From contig CAZARU010000012.1 of assembly GCA_964487605.1 (NCBI GenBank), forward strand, positions 1 to 64,000: a DNA stretch of 64,000 bases, given 5' to 3'. Below the pieces are notes generated by a model, which saw only the letters and a program-made list of their open reading frames with translations, ran no database searches and was not told the origin of the DNA. Positions 16,895-25,497 of this stretch are shown here, one piece after another. Origin of the DNA: JAJDAH01 sp964487605 (GTDB lineage Bacteria > Myxococcota_A > Polyangia > Polyangiales > Polyangiaceae). Both the position numbers and the translations under genes were made by a program. How positions within the stretch are numbered: position 1 is the stretch's first letter; the number at the start of each line of letters is the position of its first letter.

Positions 16895-17814
16895 GCCGTG
16901 GCCTCCTCGAGGCGCGCCACGCGCTCGGCCCGGTGCCTGGCGGCGGGTAGCGCGACGTTGAGGAGAAAAACGGCCGTGAGCAGGAGCGCGCCGACGCCGA
17001 GGTGCGACGTCACTTCGAAGAGACCGAGGAGCGACGTCACCGACAGGACCCCGAGGGTGACCTGGACGGGAACGAGCACCAGGATGGCCCAGGCGAGGCG
17101 ACGTGCCGAAGGGCTCGCGGCGCCGCGAGCCACGGAGACCGCGAGGGCGACGAGCACCACCGCGACGATGACACCCATGAATCGGTGGGTGACGTGCAGA
17201 TGGGCGGCACCGGGGATCACCGCCACGTCGGGCGAGGGCCAGACCTGCCCGTGGCACAGGGGGAGGTCTGGGCAGGCGAGCCCCGCGCCGGTGTGCCGAA
17301 CCAGCGCGCCGAGGACGATCTGAACGTAGCAGAGCGCGAGCGCGACCCGCGCCGGGGCGCGCCATCGCGAGTCCTCCAGCCGCGGGATCACGAGACTCGG
17401 ACGCGTCTCCCACGCCAGGTAGGCGAGCAGACAGAAGAACGCCATCGCCGTCGCGAGGTGCGCCGTGGAAACCGCCGTCGGCAGGCGGAGCATCACGGTG
17501 ACGCCGCCGAGCACCCCCTGGAACACGACCACCGCCAGCGCCAGCCAGCCGAGGCGCGCCAGACGCGGCGCCGAGGCGCGCTGCAGGTGGAGCGTCACCG
17601 CCACGCCGATCGTCAGCAGGCCGACGACGGTGCCGAGCAGCCGGTGCGAGTGCTCGTAGAGGATCCCACCCGTCATCTCGGGCATCCACTCGCCGTAGCA
17701 GGTCGGCCAGTCCGGACACGCCAGGCTGGAACCCGTTCCATGGACGACGCCCCCCAGGATCAGCAGGGCGAAGGTGGCGATCACGGCCACCAGCGAGAAG
17801 AAGTGCGCGGGCAT
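16891..17814 (-). CDS. ctaA: Haem A synthase (COX15/CtaA)
   Basis: 307 residues with eight hydrophobic helices; oxidises the C8 methyl of haem O to the formyl group of haem A. The internally duplicated layout is visible: GTGSSLACPDWPTC then HSHRLLG and TAHL in the first half, RHTGAGLACPDLPLC then HVTHRFMG and TSHLG in the second. Both Cys pairs and the four His positions typical of the family are present. Together with ctaB it implies an aa3-type oxidase elsewhere; no coxA/coxB is in this window. Confidence 0.95.
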   Translation of the reverse strand: MPAHFFSLVAVIATFALLILGGVVHGTGSSLACPDWPTCYGEWMPEMTGGILYEHSHRLLGTVVGLLTIGVAVTLHLQRASAPRLARLGWLALAVVVFQGVLGGVTVMLRLPTAVSTAHLATAMAFFCLLAYLAWETRPSLVIPRLEDSRWRAPARVALALCYVQIVLGALVRHTGAGLACPDLPLCHGQVWPSPDVAVIPGAAHLHVTHRFMGVIVAVVLVALAVSVARGAASPSARRLAWAILVLVPVQVTLGVLSVTSLLGLFEVTSHLGVGALLLTAVFLLNVALPAARHRAERVARLEEATA

Positions 17815-17917
17815 CGGGGCGGGAGTACCGGCGGCTTCGAGGGAGCGAAGCGCGATCGCGGCTACCTAGCACGCCGCGGTCGCGGCGAGGACCGAGGCCG
17901 ATCCCCGCCCGAGATCA

Positions 17918-19141
17918 TTACCCTTTTGGCGGTGGAAAAGAGGACCGCCGGGCGGACTCCACGGCCTGCTTCAAGGAAGCCATGGCCTCGTCGATGACGG
18001 CCTCCGCGGCCGCGTAGGTGAACCGGATGTGCCCGGGCGCGCCGAACGACTCTCCGGCCACCGCGGCGATGCCGCACACGTCGAGCTGCCACAGCGCCAC
18101 GTCCGTCGCGGACGCGAGCTCGGCGCCCTTGTGCTTGATGCCGTAGAGCCCGCTGACGTCCGGAAACGCATAGAATGCGCCCCGAGGCGCGTCGCAGGCG
18201 ATGCCGGGGATCGCCGAGAGCCCCTTCACCATGCGGTCGCGGCGCGACTGGAAGACGTCTCGCGCGCGGCGCACCTCGTCCCGCGGCCCGAGGACGGCCG
18301 CCCGAGCGGCCGCCTGCGCCACGGTCGTGGGGTTGGTGGTGGACTGCCCCTGCACCTTGGCGATGGCCTTGTTCAGCTTGGGCGGGGCAATGGACCAACC
18401 GATGCGCCATCCGGTCATCGCGTAGGTCTTGCTGCAGCCGTCCACGACGACGAGCCGATCGCGCAGATCCGGGGCGACGCTGGCGAGCGAAACCTGCTCG
18501 AAGCCGTCGTAGACGAGGTCGGCGTAGATCTCGTCCACTATGATCCACGCATCGGTCCTCGACAGGACGCGCGCGAGTTCCGCCAGGTCGTCCCTCGAGA
18601 ACGCCGCGCCGGTCGGGTTCGACGGCGAGCAGAGGATGATCGCCTTCGTACGTCGGGTGATGGCCGCCTCGAGCGCGGCGGGGTCGAGGCGCCAACCGTC
18701 ACGAAGCGTCGTCTCGACGTGGACTGGCCTGCCTCCGAAGAGGAGGATCTGCGCGGGGTAGCTCACCCAGTACGGCGCCGGGATGATCACCTCGTCGCCG
18801 GGGTCCACGAGGACCATCGCGAGGTTGAAGAGGGCGTGCTTCGCGCCGACGCTCACCGTCACCATGTCGGGTGTCGGCTTCCAGCCCCTGTCGCGCTCCG
18901 TGGCGGCGCAGATGGCTTCCTTCAGCTCTCGCGTCCCCGTGGGGTCGGTGTAGTGCGACGACGTGGCGATGGCTTCGGCCGCGGCCACACGAATGAACTC
19001 CGGCGTCTCGAAGTCCGGTTCACCGACGCCGAAGCCGTAGACCTTCCGTCCCTCGGCGCGCAGCTCGGCGGCGCGCGCCGTCATCGCAAGCGTCGCGCTC
19101 GGCGCGACCTGGTCGAGCCGTTTCGCGAGTGTCGTCGCCAC
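17918..19141 (-). CDS. Class I PLP aminotransferase (aspartate aminotransferase-like)
   Basis: 407 residues, fold type I, cytosolic. Subfamily I-beta aspartate aminotransferase features are visible: GVGEPDFETPE near residue 40, HYTDPTGTRELKEAI, the PAPYWVSYP substrate loop, CSPSNPTGA, VDEIYADLVYDGF, and the PLP lysine in SKTYAMTGWRIGW. Likely interconverts aspartate or glutamate and their 2-oxoacids; prephenate or aromatic substrates are also possible in this clade. It begins three bases after the tatA stop on the same strand, so the two are probably cotranscribed. A small insertion or polar C-terminal tail is unremarkable. Confidence 0.93.
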   Translation of the reverse strand: MATTLAKRLDQVAPSATLAMTARAAELRAEGRKVYGFGVGEPDFETPEFIRVAAAEAIATSSHYTDPTGTRELKEAICAATERDRGWKPTPDMVTVSVGAKHALFNLAMVLVDPGDEVIIPAPYWVSYPAQILLFGGRPVHVETTLRDGWRLDPAALEAAITRRTKAIILCSPSNPTGAAFSRDDLAELARVLSRTDAWIIVDEIYADLVYDGFEQVSLASVAPDLRDRLVVVDGCSKTYAMTGWRIGWSIAPPKLNKAIAKVQGQSTTNPTTVAQAAARAAVLGPRDEVRRARDVFQSRRDRMVKGLSAIPGIACDAPRGAFYAFPDVSGLYGIKHKGAELASATDVALWQLDVCGIAAVAGESFGAPGHIRFTYAAAEAVIDEAMASLKQAVESARRSSFPPPKG

Positions 19142-19144
19142 GGC

Positions 19145-19375
19145 TCAGGCCTTTCTGCTCTTCGAATCTTCGGCGTCCACCGTGACGTCGTGCTTGGCCG
19201 GAAGCTGCTTGGGATCCTTGTCCGCCGCCTTCCCGTCCTCGGGGTCGGAGATCCCCTTCTTGAAGTTCTTGATCCCCTCACCGAGGCCCTTGCCGATGTC
19301 GGCGAGGCGACCCGCTCCGAAGAGCAGGAGGATGATCAGCGCGACGACGAGAATCTGCCAGGGGCTGGCGGCCAT
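19145..19375 (-). CDS. tatA: Twin-arginine translocase TatA/TatE subunit
   Basis: 76 residues. An N-terminal transmembrane helix (WQILVVALIILLLFGAGRLA) is followed directly by an amphipathic helix with GKGLGEGIKNFKKG and an acidic-basic tail, the standard TatA layout. It forms the translocation pore for folded proteins with Tat signals, such as the DUF362 protein at 5906. No tatB or tatC is adjacent. It sits between the LptF/G-like gene and the aminotransferase in a compact minus-strand group. Confidence 0.95.
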   Translation of the reverse strand: MAASPWQILVVALIILLLFGAGRLADIGKGLGEGIKNFKKGISDPEDGKAADKDPKQLPAKHDVTVDAEDSKSRKA

Positions 19376-19390
19376 GTCGCCTGGCTAGTA

Positions 19391-20383
19391 TCACCGGCCA
19401 GCGCGACGAGCAACGCGCAGCCCGAAAGGACCCGCGACGAACGCCGAAAGCGCGGAGGCGGCCAGAGCCACGACGGGCAGGAGCGCGTACGCCGCGAGCG
19501 GCGCCCCCCGGCGGTCTAGCGCCACGAGCGCGACGAACACCGCGAGCGGGGCCGCGAGCGTCGCGGAGAGCGTGAGGAGCCGCTGCGCGGCTGACCGCAG
19601 CGCGACCCACGCCGCTCCGACGGCGAGGAGCGCGCTCGTGATCGCGAGCAGGAGCGCGCGCGGCAGCGCCACGAGCTCGCGACGCTGTCCCCAAGGGGAG
19701 AGTCCGCGAACCTGGCCCCGGGCAGCCTGGAGCGAGACGCCCGGCACCTCGCCCTGCGACCGTGACCGGACACGCAGATCGCGGACGGCGAAGGAGGTGA
19801 GATCGTCGTCGGGGACGAGCTCCGAGGCGGTGAACCACGCGCCACCTGCGGTTCGCGGCAGCGCACCGGCGACGCGCGGCTCCGCGCCCGGGAAGCAGAG
19901 CCAGGACACGCCCACGAGCGGCACCTCGGCTCGAAAAGGCTGGGTGGCGCCGCGACAGCTCGCTCGGCCTTCCGCGACGAGCTCGGCGGTGAAGCGGCCG
20001 GGCTTCTCCGTTCCGGCGGAGAGCGCGAGCGTCGAGGCCATGGTCGCGACCGCTAGCGCCGCCGCCATCGGCAGCGTGCCCGCGGCGAGCCGCTCGGGCG
20101 CCGCGCCGAGCGCGTGGAGCGCGCGCGCCTCGCCGAGCTCGACGGCGAGCGACGCCCCGAGCGCAAACCCGATGGGGGGACCGACCAGCGCCGCGGCCTC
20201 GAGCGCCTGGGCGCCGAGCAGGCGCGCGAAGGGTACGGCCACCTCGAGGGGAACCGCTGGCGCGAGCACCCAGGGCAGGAGTCGGACGAGCCCCGCGGCG
20301 AGGGCCACCCCGAGGAGGAGGGCCGTCGCCACGAGGCCCCCGCGCAGGACCCTTCGCGCGAGCGCTGACGCCATCGCGCGCAT
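19391..20383 (-). CDS. Probable LptF/LptG-like (YjgP/YjgQ) permease
   Basis: 330 residues from the ATG at 20383 (20374 is an alternative). The layout is three N-terminal hydrophobic helices, a soluble region of roughly 130 residues, then three C-terminal helices, as in the LptF/LptG permeases that extract lipopolysaccharide from the inner membrane. Local pattern matches include RxVLR at the start, VGPPIGFALGASLAVELGEARALHALGA before the third helix, and RRELVALPRALLLA at the fourth. The sequence is Ala/Arg-rich and diverged, so the assignment rests on topology. No lptB or lptC is adjacent. It lies 15 bases upstream of tatA. Confidence 0.45.
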   Translation of the reverse strand: MRAMASALARRVLRGGLVATALLLGVALAAGLVRLLPWVLAPAVPLEVAVPFARLLGAQALEAAALVGPPIGFALGASLAVELGEARALHALGAAPERLAAGTLPMAAALAVATMASTLALSAGTEKPGRFTAELVAEGRASCRGATQPFRAEVPLVGVSWLCFPGAEPRVAGALPRTAGGAWFTASELVPDDDLTSFAVRDLRVRSRSQGEVPGVSLQAARGQVRGLSPWGQRRELVALPRALLLAITSALLAVGAAWVALRSAAQRLLTLSATLAAPLAVFVALVALDRRGAPLAAYALLPVVALAASALSAFVAGPFGLRVARRAGR

Positions 20384-20626
20384 CCTAGAGCCTGGCACCG
20401 TTCGGCAGCGCTCGGCGTGCTCGGCGGGCGGCGGTCTCCGTCGTGGTCTCCCGCAGCGCGACGGCGCGCTGGCAGCGAGGCGGAGAAATACGCGCATGAT
20501 TTCGCGAAGGTGGGCTGCCAACCAGCAGGCTTCCCGAATGTTCGTGGGGTGATATGCTCCGAACCCCGCTGAGAAGCGATCGTCGGCACGAACGAGCTCG
20601 ACGACGCCACCGAGAAGAGAGGATCG

Positions 20627-21280
20627 ATGAGGCTTTCACGTCATCTTGCCGCTGCCGCTGCCGCTGTCGCAGGCGCAGCGCTGCTGCTGCCGAGCATCGC
20701 GTCCGCGCAGTCGGAGGAGCCAGTCTCCGCGCGCGGCAAGGGAATCGCGGGCGGGGCCCTGCTGGGTGCGGAGGCCGTCATGCTGGTGGAAGCAGCGTTC
20801 AGCGTGCAGCCCACATGGGCCTACGTCGCCGGCGGCATCGCGGGCGCCGTGGGAGGCGGCGTCGGTGGCTACTTCCTGGAGGACAGCGCCGACCCCAAGG
20901 TCAGCCTCTACCTGCTCGCGGGCGGAATGGCGCTGATGATTCCCACGACCGTCGCGGTCCTGGCGACGACCACCTACAAGCCGCCCGCCGACTACACTGA
21001 GGACAAGCCGCCTGCTGACGAGCCGGTTGCTGAACCCCCCGAGGCGTCCGAACCCAGCGCCGCGCCGGCCGAGACGACGCCGTCGCCGACCTCGCGACGC
21101 TCCACGCCCCGCAAGCTCGTGTTGCCCCCGCCATCGCTCCTGGCCGTGCGCGACGGCGGGCTGCTGTTGAGCGTTCCGGCAGTCGAGGTCCGAGACCTCT
21201 ACAGCCGGCGCGAGGTCGCCCAGCTCGGCGTTCGCCAGGGGACCGAGGTGCGCGTCCCCGTCCTCGACGTCACGTTCTGA
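20627..21280 (+). CDS. Exported protein of unknown function
   Basis: 217 residues. A clear signal peptide ends at about residue 27 (IASAQSEE). Two Gly/Ala-rich hydrophobic segments follow (about 38-85 and 95-115), then a Pro/Glu-rich linker and a conserved-looking C-terminal block, RDGGLLLSVPAVEVRDLYSRREVAQLGVRQG. A purine-rich GAGAGGA precedes the ATG by a few bases and supports the start. I know no family. The two helices and Pro-rich segment suggest an envelope-attached protein. Confidence 0.7.
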   Translation: MRLSRHLAAAAAAVAGAALLLPSIASAQSEEPVSARGKGIAGGALLGAEAVMLVEAAFSVQPTWAYVAGGIAGAVGGGVGGYFLEDSADPKVSLYLLAGGMALMIPTTVAVLATTTYKPPADYTEDKPPADEPVAEPPEASEPSAAPAETTPSPTSRRSTPRKLVLPPPSLLAVRDGGLLLSVPAVEVRDLYSRREVAQLGVRQGTEVRVPVLDVTF

Positions 21281-21292
21281 CGCGCTAGCGCG
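21281..21292. other. Perfect 12-bp palindrome just after a stop codon
   Basis: CGCGCTAGCGCG follows the TGA of the preceding gene with no gap. It has no T-tract, so it is not a standard intrinsic terminator. It could be a weak hairpin or a protein site, or chance in a GC-rich genome. Confidence 0.3.
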
Positions 21293-21435
21293 CGCGAGGC
21301 GCGAGGCGTCGCGGCTCGGGGCAAATTCCCGCCGATTCGAACTCGCTTTCCGGCGGGCCGCGCTTGCCCTAACATGCTGGATTCTCGGCACTTGCCGTCA
21401 CTGCTTCCGGAAACCCTTCACCTTCGCAGAACCCG

Positions 21436-23169
21436 ATGGCCCAGCCCGCTCCTCAAAGGCCGCGACGCGGCGGCGAAGATCCCTCGCTCGGAAAGGTGAT
21501 CGCCGGCAGATACCGCCTGGAGTCACGCATTGGCGAGGGCGGGATGGGCATCGTCTACCGCGCGCGCCACGTGCTCATCGATCGCGTGGTCGCGGTCAAG
21601 CTCATTCGGCCCGACCTGCGGGGCGAGACACACCTGCGCGCGTGGATGCTTCGAGAGGCACGTGCCGCCAACCGAGTCGACCACGCGCACATCATCGACA
21701 TCCACGACATCGGCGAGACGGACGACGGCGAGCTGTACCTGGTGATGGAGTACCTGGTCGGCACGCCGCTCTCGGCGGAGCTGGCGCGAGGTCCCATGTC
21801 GCTACAGCGCGCCGTGGACATCATCGAGCAGATGGGCGCCGCGCTCTCCCGTGCCCACGACCTCGGCGTCGTGCATCGAGACCTGAAGAGCGACAACATC
21901 CTCTTGACCCACCGCGGCGGGCGGAAGGACTTCGTCAAGATCCTGGACTTCGGGCTCGCAGCGCTCGCGCACGATCCGCGGCTGGCACCCAAGGGCGCCG
22001 TCTTCGGTACGCCGGAGTACATGTCTCCGGAGCAAGCGCGCGGAGAGCAAGCGGGGCCTACTTCGGACCTGTACGCGCTCGGTGTCCTGTTCTTCGAAAT
22101 GCTGACGGGGCAGCTCCCCTTCCGATCCAGCGATCGCGACACGCTGCTCGAAATGCAGCGTACCGCGCAGGCGCCGAAGCCGAGCGGCGTCCGGAAGGAC
22201 TGCGATCCGGCGGCAGAGCGCATCACGCTGAGGCTTCTCGAAAAAGACGCCCGCAAGCGTTACCGGGACGGCCACCACCTGCTGGAAGAGCTCAAGGCGC
22301 TGCAGCGGTCGCTCCCCAGCCAGGCGTGGGACAAGGATCGCACCGACGAGCAACCCGCGCCTCTGATGCCACCTCCGCCACCGCCCCGTTCGCCCGGGGT
22401 GACGCAGTGGGGCGCCCGGGCGGGTCTCTTTTCGCGCATGCTCGCCCGCGCCTACCCCGGCGGCAACGCGCCGACCGAGATGATGGCGGCGTCGAGCACC
22501 GTGTGGGAGCTCGCGGCGAAGGCGAATGCTCTGGAGGGCGAGATCGCGAGCCACACGCGCAAGCTCGAGGCGCTCGAGCGACGCGGCCGCGCCCTGCGAG
22601 CCGAGATTGGTCGGAAGGTGGAGGAGCTCGCGCAGGAAGAGTCACGCGCGCTCCGCGAGGCGGCCTCCTTCGGCGAAGAGGAAGAGACGGCCCAGCAGGT
22701 CGTCAACACCGAGGAGAAGCGCTCCCGCGAAGCCGTGGCCCTGGCGGACAACGCCGAACGCTCGGGAACCGGGACTCGGAAGCTCTACGAGCAAGCCGGG
22801 GCGGCTCAGGCCATGGTGCAAGCCAAGCGGGACTGGCTGCAGACCCGGCGAGACAAGCGCGTGGCCCGCGAAACCGTCGCACGCGACCTGCGCCGCCAGA
22901 TCGAGGAGCTGCGCGGCCAACTTGCGCGGTACGCCGAGGCTCTCGAAGAGGACCTCGCGTCGGGCAGGGAGAAGGTCGCCGCACGAGCGAAGGAGGGGCT
23001 GAAGTTCGAGAAGGCGTTCACGGACGCCTCGAACCTGATGGTGACCCACCTGAAGACCAAGCCGGAGTGCCGCGACCTCCTCGCGGAGCTCACGCGAGGC
23101 GACGAGCCTCCGCCGGATCCGGCGCAGAGCGCCAGCGTCTCGCGTGGCCCGTCACGCGCCGCGAGCTGA
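21436..23169 (+). CDS. Ser/Thr protein kinase with C-terminal coiled coil
   Basis: 577 residues. The kinase domain spans about 25-290: Gly loop IGEGGMGIVY (32-41), catalytic-type Lys55 (VAVKL), HRDLKSDN with HRD at 147-149, DFG at 171-173, and GTPEYMSPEQARG. All catalytic residues are present, so it should be active. A Pro-rich stretch (MPPPPPPRSPG) links to about 200 residues of strongly predicted coiled coil (Glu/Lys/Arg/Ala heptads). There is no transmembrane helix, so it is probably cytosolic. The coiled coil could drive dimerisation or tether a substrate. No substrate or partner gene is adjacent. Confidence 0.93.
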   Translation: MAQPAPQRPRRGGEDPSLGKVIAGRYRLESRIGEGGMGIVYRARHVLIDRVVAVKLIRPDLRGETHLRAWMLREARAANRVDHAHIIDIHDIGETDDGELYLVMEYLVGTPLSAELARGPMSLQRAVDIIEQMGAALSRAHDLGVVHRDLKSDNILLTHRGGRKDFVKILDFGLAALAHDPRLAPKGAVFGTPEYMSPEQARGEQAGPTSDLYALGVLFFEMLTGQLPFRSSDRDTLLEMQRTAQAPKPSGVRKDCDPAAERITLRLLEKDARKRYRDGHHLLEELKALQRSLPSQAWDKDRTDEQPAPLMPPPPPPRSPGVTQWGARAGLFSRMLARAYPGGNAPTEMMAASSTVWELAAKANALEGEIASHTRKLEALERRGRALRAEIGRKVEELAQEESRALREAASFGEEEETAQQVVNTEEKRSREAVALADNAERSGTGTRKLYEQAGAAQAMVQAKRDWLQTRRDKRVARETVARDLRRQIEELRGQLARYAEALEEDLASGREKVAARAKEGLKFEKAFTDASNLMVTHLKTKPECRDLLAELTRGDEPPPDPAQSASVSRGPSRAAS

Positions 23170-23180
23170 CGCCGCAGGAA

Positions 23181-23720
23181 CTAGGCCGGCAGCTTCGCGC
23201 GCAGGAACGAAAGCAGCTTGACGAGGTTCTTCTCGTCCCGCGCGAAGGACGGCGCCGAGTAGCTCTCCGCCCACCCCTTCGCGTCCCGCACGAGATCCGC
23301 GCGCACGGCAGAATCGGCGACGATGTCGTCCACGGAGCGGCCGCGCACGGCGCCCTGCGTCAGATTGGCGACGTACTTCTCGAGGCGCGTGTAGTCTGCG
23401 CCCAGGAACTCCTTCACGAGCGCGGCGTCGCCCCCGAGGCGCTCCAGAACTCCTGCGGCGTCGGGAGTTCCGGCTCCCGCGGCGAGTGCCGCCGACACTC
23501 GAAACACGAAGGCGTCGTCCACGAACCCGAGGTCCTCGATCCCGTCCGGGATCAGATCGAGCGACTTGAAGAGGTAGTTGAGCGCACCGGCGACGTGGCG
23601 ACGAGCCGGCACGGATACGGCGTCGTCTTCGACGACCGCGGCCAGCGCGCGGGCGTCGTCGGCGAGCCCCTTGAGCCACGCGGGGAAGGCATCCAGGCAC
23701 TTGGTTTCGAGCGGATTCAT
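23181..23720 (-). CDS. DUF1232 (YkvA-type) protein
   Basis: 179 residues. The core ALNYLFKSLDLIPDGIEDLGFVDD (about 45-70) matches the DUF1232 motif, which ends in an acidic LGxxDDA. The rest is mostly helical. The family's function is unknown and it is often membrane-associated. The ATG at 23720 is preceded by GGGAGCTG, and the longer frame has an Arg-rich, non-conserved leader. It converges with the kinase gene across 11 bases. Confidence 0.75.
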   Translation of the reverse strand: MNPLETKCLDAFPAWLKGLADDARALAAVVEDDAVSVPARRHVAGALNYLFKSLDLIPDGIEDLGFVDDAFVFRVSAALAAGAGTPDAAGVLERLGGDAALVKEFLGADYTRLEKYVANLTQGAVRGRSVDDIVADSAVRADLVRDAKGWAESYSAPSFARDEKNLVKLLSFLRAKLPA

Positions 23721-23857
23721 GGGCAGCTCCCTCGCCCCGGCGGGGCGGCCGCGCCGCCCGTGGAGCAAGCGCGATCCGTAGCATCGGGCCCGACGCCGGA
23801 AAACCAAAAACGCGGCGAGCGCCGGAGACGCGGCTTGGGTACTGTCCCGATTCCAAG

Positions 23858-24526
23858 GTGTCGCGCACGCTGGTCATCGGCGACGTTCACGGGTGCCTCG
23901 TGGAGCTCGAGGCGCTGCTCGCGGCGTGCGAGCACCGGCCGGGCGAGCGCGTCGTCTTCGTCGGCGACCTGGTCGCCAAGGGCCCCAGCTCCCGGGGCGT
24001 GCTGCGGCGCGCCGTGGCTCTGGGCGCGGAAGCGGTCTTGGGCAACCACGACGTCCACGTGCTGCGCTTCAGGGAGGCACAGCGGCTCGGGAAACGCGCG
24101 CCGAAGACGAGCGCGGATCACCGAGCCGTGGCCGAGTCGCTGTCAGCGGACGACTGGCGCTGGCTCGAGTCCCGCCCGTACACGCTGCGACTCCCGGAGT
24201 TCGGCGTGCTCGTCGTGCACGCGGGGCTCGTCCCCGGTGTCGCGCTCGAGGCCCAGCGGACCGAGGACCTCGTGGCGATGCGGTCGCTCCTTCCCGACGG
24301 CACGGCGTCCAAGCGACTGGAGGCGGGCGTGCCCTGGGCTTCCCGCTGGACCGGCCCCGAGCACGTGATCTTCGGCCACGACGCCGTCAGCGGACTGCAA
24401 CGACACGCCCACGCGACGGGGATCGACACGGGGTGCGTCTACGGTCGCTCGCTGACCGCGTGCGTGCTGCCCGGGCACGAGCTCGTCAGCGTGCCGGCCA
24501 CGCGCGCGTGGGCGTCCGTCGACTGA
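23858..24526 (+). CDS. PPP-family metallophosphatase (ApaH/PrpE-like)
   Basis: 222 residues, GTG start. The calcineurin-like binuclear metal motifs are present in order: GDVHG (8-12), GDLVAKG, GNHD, VVHAGL and FGHD, as in bacterial protein phosphatases and ApaH. Substrate could be phosphoprotein or diadenosine tetraphosphate; sequence alone does not decide. Given the nearby kinase at 21436, a role in reversing Ser/Thr phosphorylation is an attractive inference. It is divergent from the DUF1232 gene, with about 137 bases between them. Confidence 0.88.
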   Translation: MSRTLVIGDVHGCLVELEALLAACEHRPGERVVFVGDLVAKGPSSRGVLRRAVALGAEAVLGNHDVHVLRFREAQRLGKRAPKTSADHRAVAESLSADDWRWLESRPYTLRLPEFGVLVVHAGLVPGVALEAQRTEDLVAMRSLLPDGTASKRLEAGVPWASRWTGPEHVIFGHDAVSGLQRHAHATGIDTGCVYGRSLTACVLPGHELVSVPATRAWASVD

Positions 24527-24577
24527 CGGCACGCGAGGGCCGCGACTCGCCAGAAAAGGGGCATCCGGCGCGACGGA

Positions 24578-25039
24578 CTACGTTTCCCGAACCGCAGGCG
24601 CCGTCAGATGGGTCGCGGCTCGTTCTTCCCGGCGGCGGAGCAGCAACGTGGTGACGATCGTTGCGGCCGTCATGGCGACGACGAAGCCGGCGGCCGTCGG
24701 CGCGCCGGACGCGAGCGAAGCGACGGCCGGACCGGGGCAGTATCCGGACAGCGCCCACCCAACACCGAACACGACGGACCCGGCAACGAGTCGGGGCGAA
24801 ACACCCGTCTGGAGCGGCAGGTGGAACTCCGCGTCGAGGAGCGGCGCCGAGCGCCGTCGCGTGAGCCGGAACGCGAGGGCGTTCACGGACACCGCGCCAA
24901 GCATCACGAACGCGAGCGTCGGATCCCAGGCGCCGAAGAAGTCGAGGAACCCGACCACACGGGACGGCTGGAGCATGCCGCCGAGCGCGAGCCCCACGGC
25001 GAAGAGCGCGCCCGACACCGCGCTGATCAGGAACTTCAC
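24578..25039 (-). CDS. YeeE/YedE-family membrane protein, second half-unit
   Basis: 153 residues, about four helices. It matches the C-terminal type of split YeeE/YedE (DUF6691-like) proteins: GLALGGMLQPSRVVGFLDFFG, then FGVGWALSGYCPGPAV with the conserved Cys. The family transports thiosulfate or related sulfur compounds. The GTG at 25039 overlaps the stop of the preceding gene by four bases, so the two halves are co-translated. Confidence 0.85.
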   Translation of the reverse strand: MKFLISAVSGALFAVGLALGGMLQPSRVVGFLDFFGAWDPTLAFVMLGAVSVNALAFRLTRRRSAPLLDAEFHLPLQTGVSPRLVAGSVVFGVGWALSGYCPGPAVASLASGAPTAAGFVVAMTAATIVTTLLLRRREERAATHLTAPAVRET

Positions 25040-25464
25040 GGTAGTGCCCCGAGCCAGCGCATGACGACCACCGTGAGGGCACCGGACGCGATGAAGCTGA
25101 CGGTGGCCACGAGCGAGCGCAGCGACAGGCGGGAGAGGCCGCATACTCCGTGACCACTGGTGCAACCGCTGCCGAGCGTCGTCCCGACTCCGACGAGGCC
25201 CCCCGCTACGAGGAGCAGCGCGAACGAAGGGTGGACCGGCGCACCAAAGCTCTTCGGGTCGAGAACGAACGCGGCGGTGGCGCCCGCGAGCAGCCCTGCC
25301 ATCCACATCGCGCGCCACGCCGCATCGCGCCCCACGACGAGCTGCCCGAGAATGCCGCTCACACCGGCGACGCGGCCGTTGAAGAACATGAGCAAGGCCG
25401 CCGCCAGCCCGATGAGCGCGCCGCCGAGCAACGCCGGCCAAACGGAGAACTCGGCGAGCACCAT
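25036..25464 (-). CDS. YeeE/YedE-family membrane protein, first half-unit
   Basis: 142 residues, about four to five helices. The motifs are FFNGRVAGVSGILGQLV and GLVGVGTTLGSGCTSGHGVCGLSRLS, with the conserved GSGCTSGHGVCG Cys-containing loop of the family. With the overlapping downstream gene it forms the two-chain version of a sulfur-compound channel. No rhodanese or beta-lactamase-like sulfur gene is adjacent to support a specific pathway. Confidence 0.9.
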   Translation of the reverse strand: MVLAEFSVWPALLGGALIGLAAALLMFFNGRVAGVSGILGQLVVGRDAAWRAMWMAGLLAGATAAFVLDPKSFGAPVHPSFALLLVAGGLVGVGTTLGSGCTSGHGVCGLSRLSLRSLVATVSFIASGALTVVVMRWLGALP

Positions 25465-25497
25465 GTCCCGGATGGATACACCCCGTCGAGGACCCGA

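Noticed and set aside
21331..21347. GATTCGAACTC resembling a tRNA T-loop
   Set aside because: The flanking T-stem has a mismatch and no acceptor or anticodon arm could be drawn upstream.
21388..21405. Possible sigma-54 promoter (GGCAC...TGC) before the kinase at 21436
   Set aside because: The GG-to-GC spacing is wrong for a -24/-12 element.
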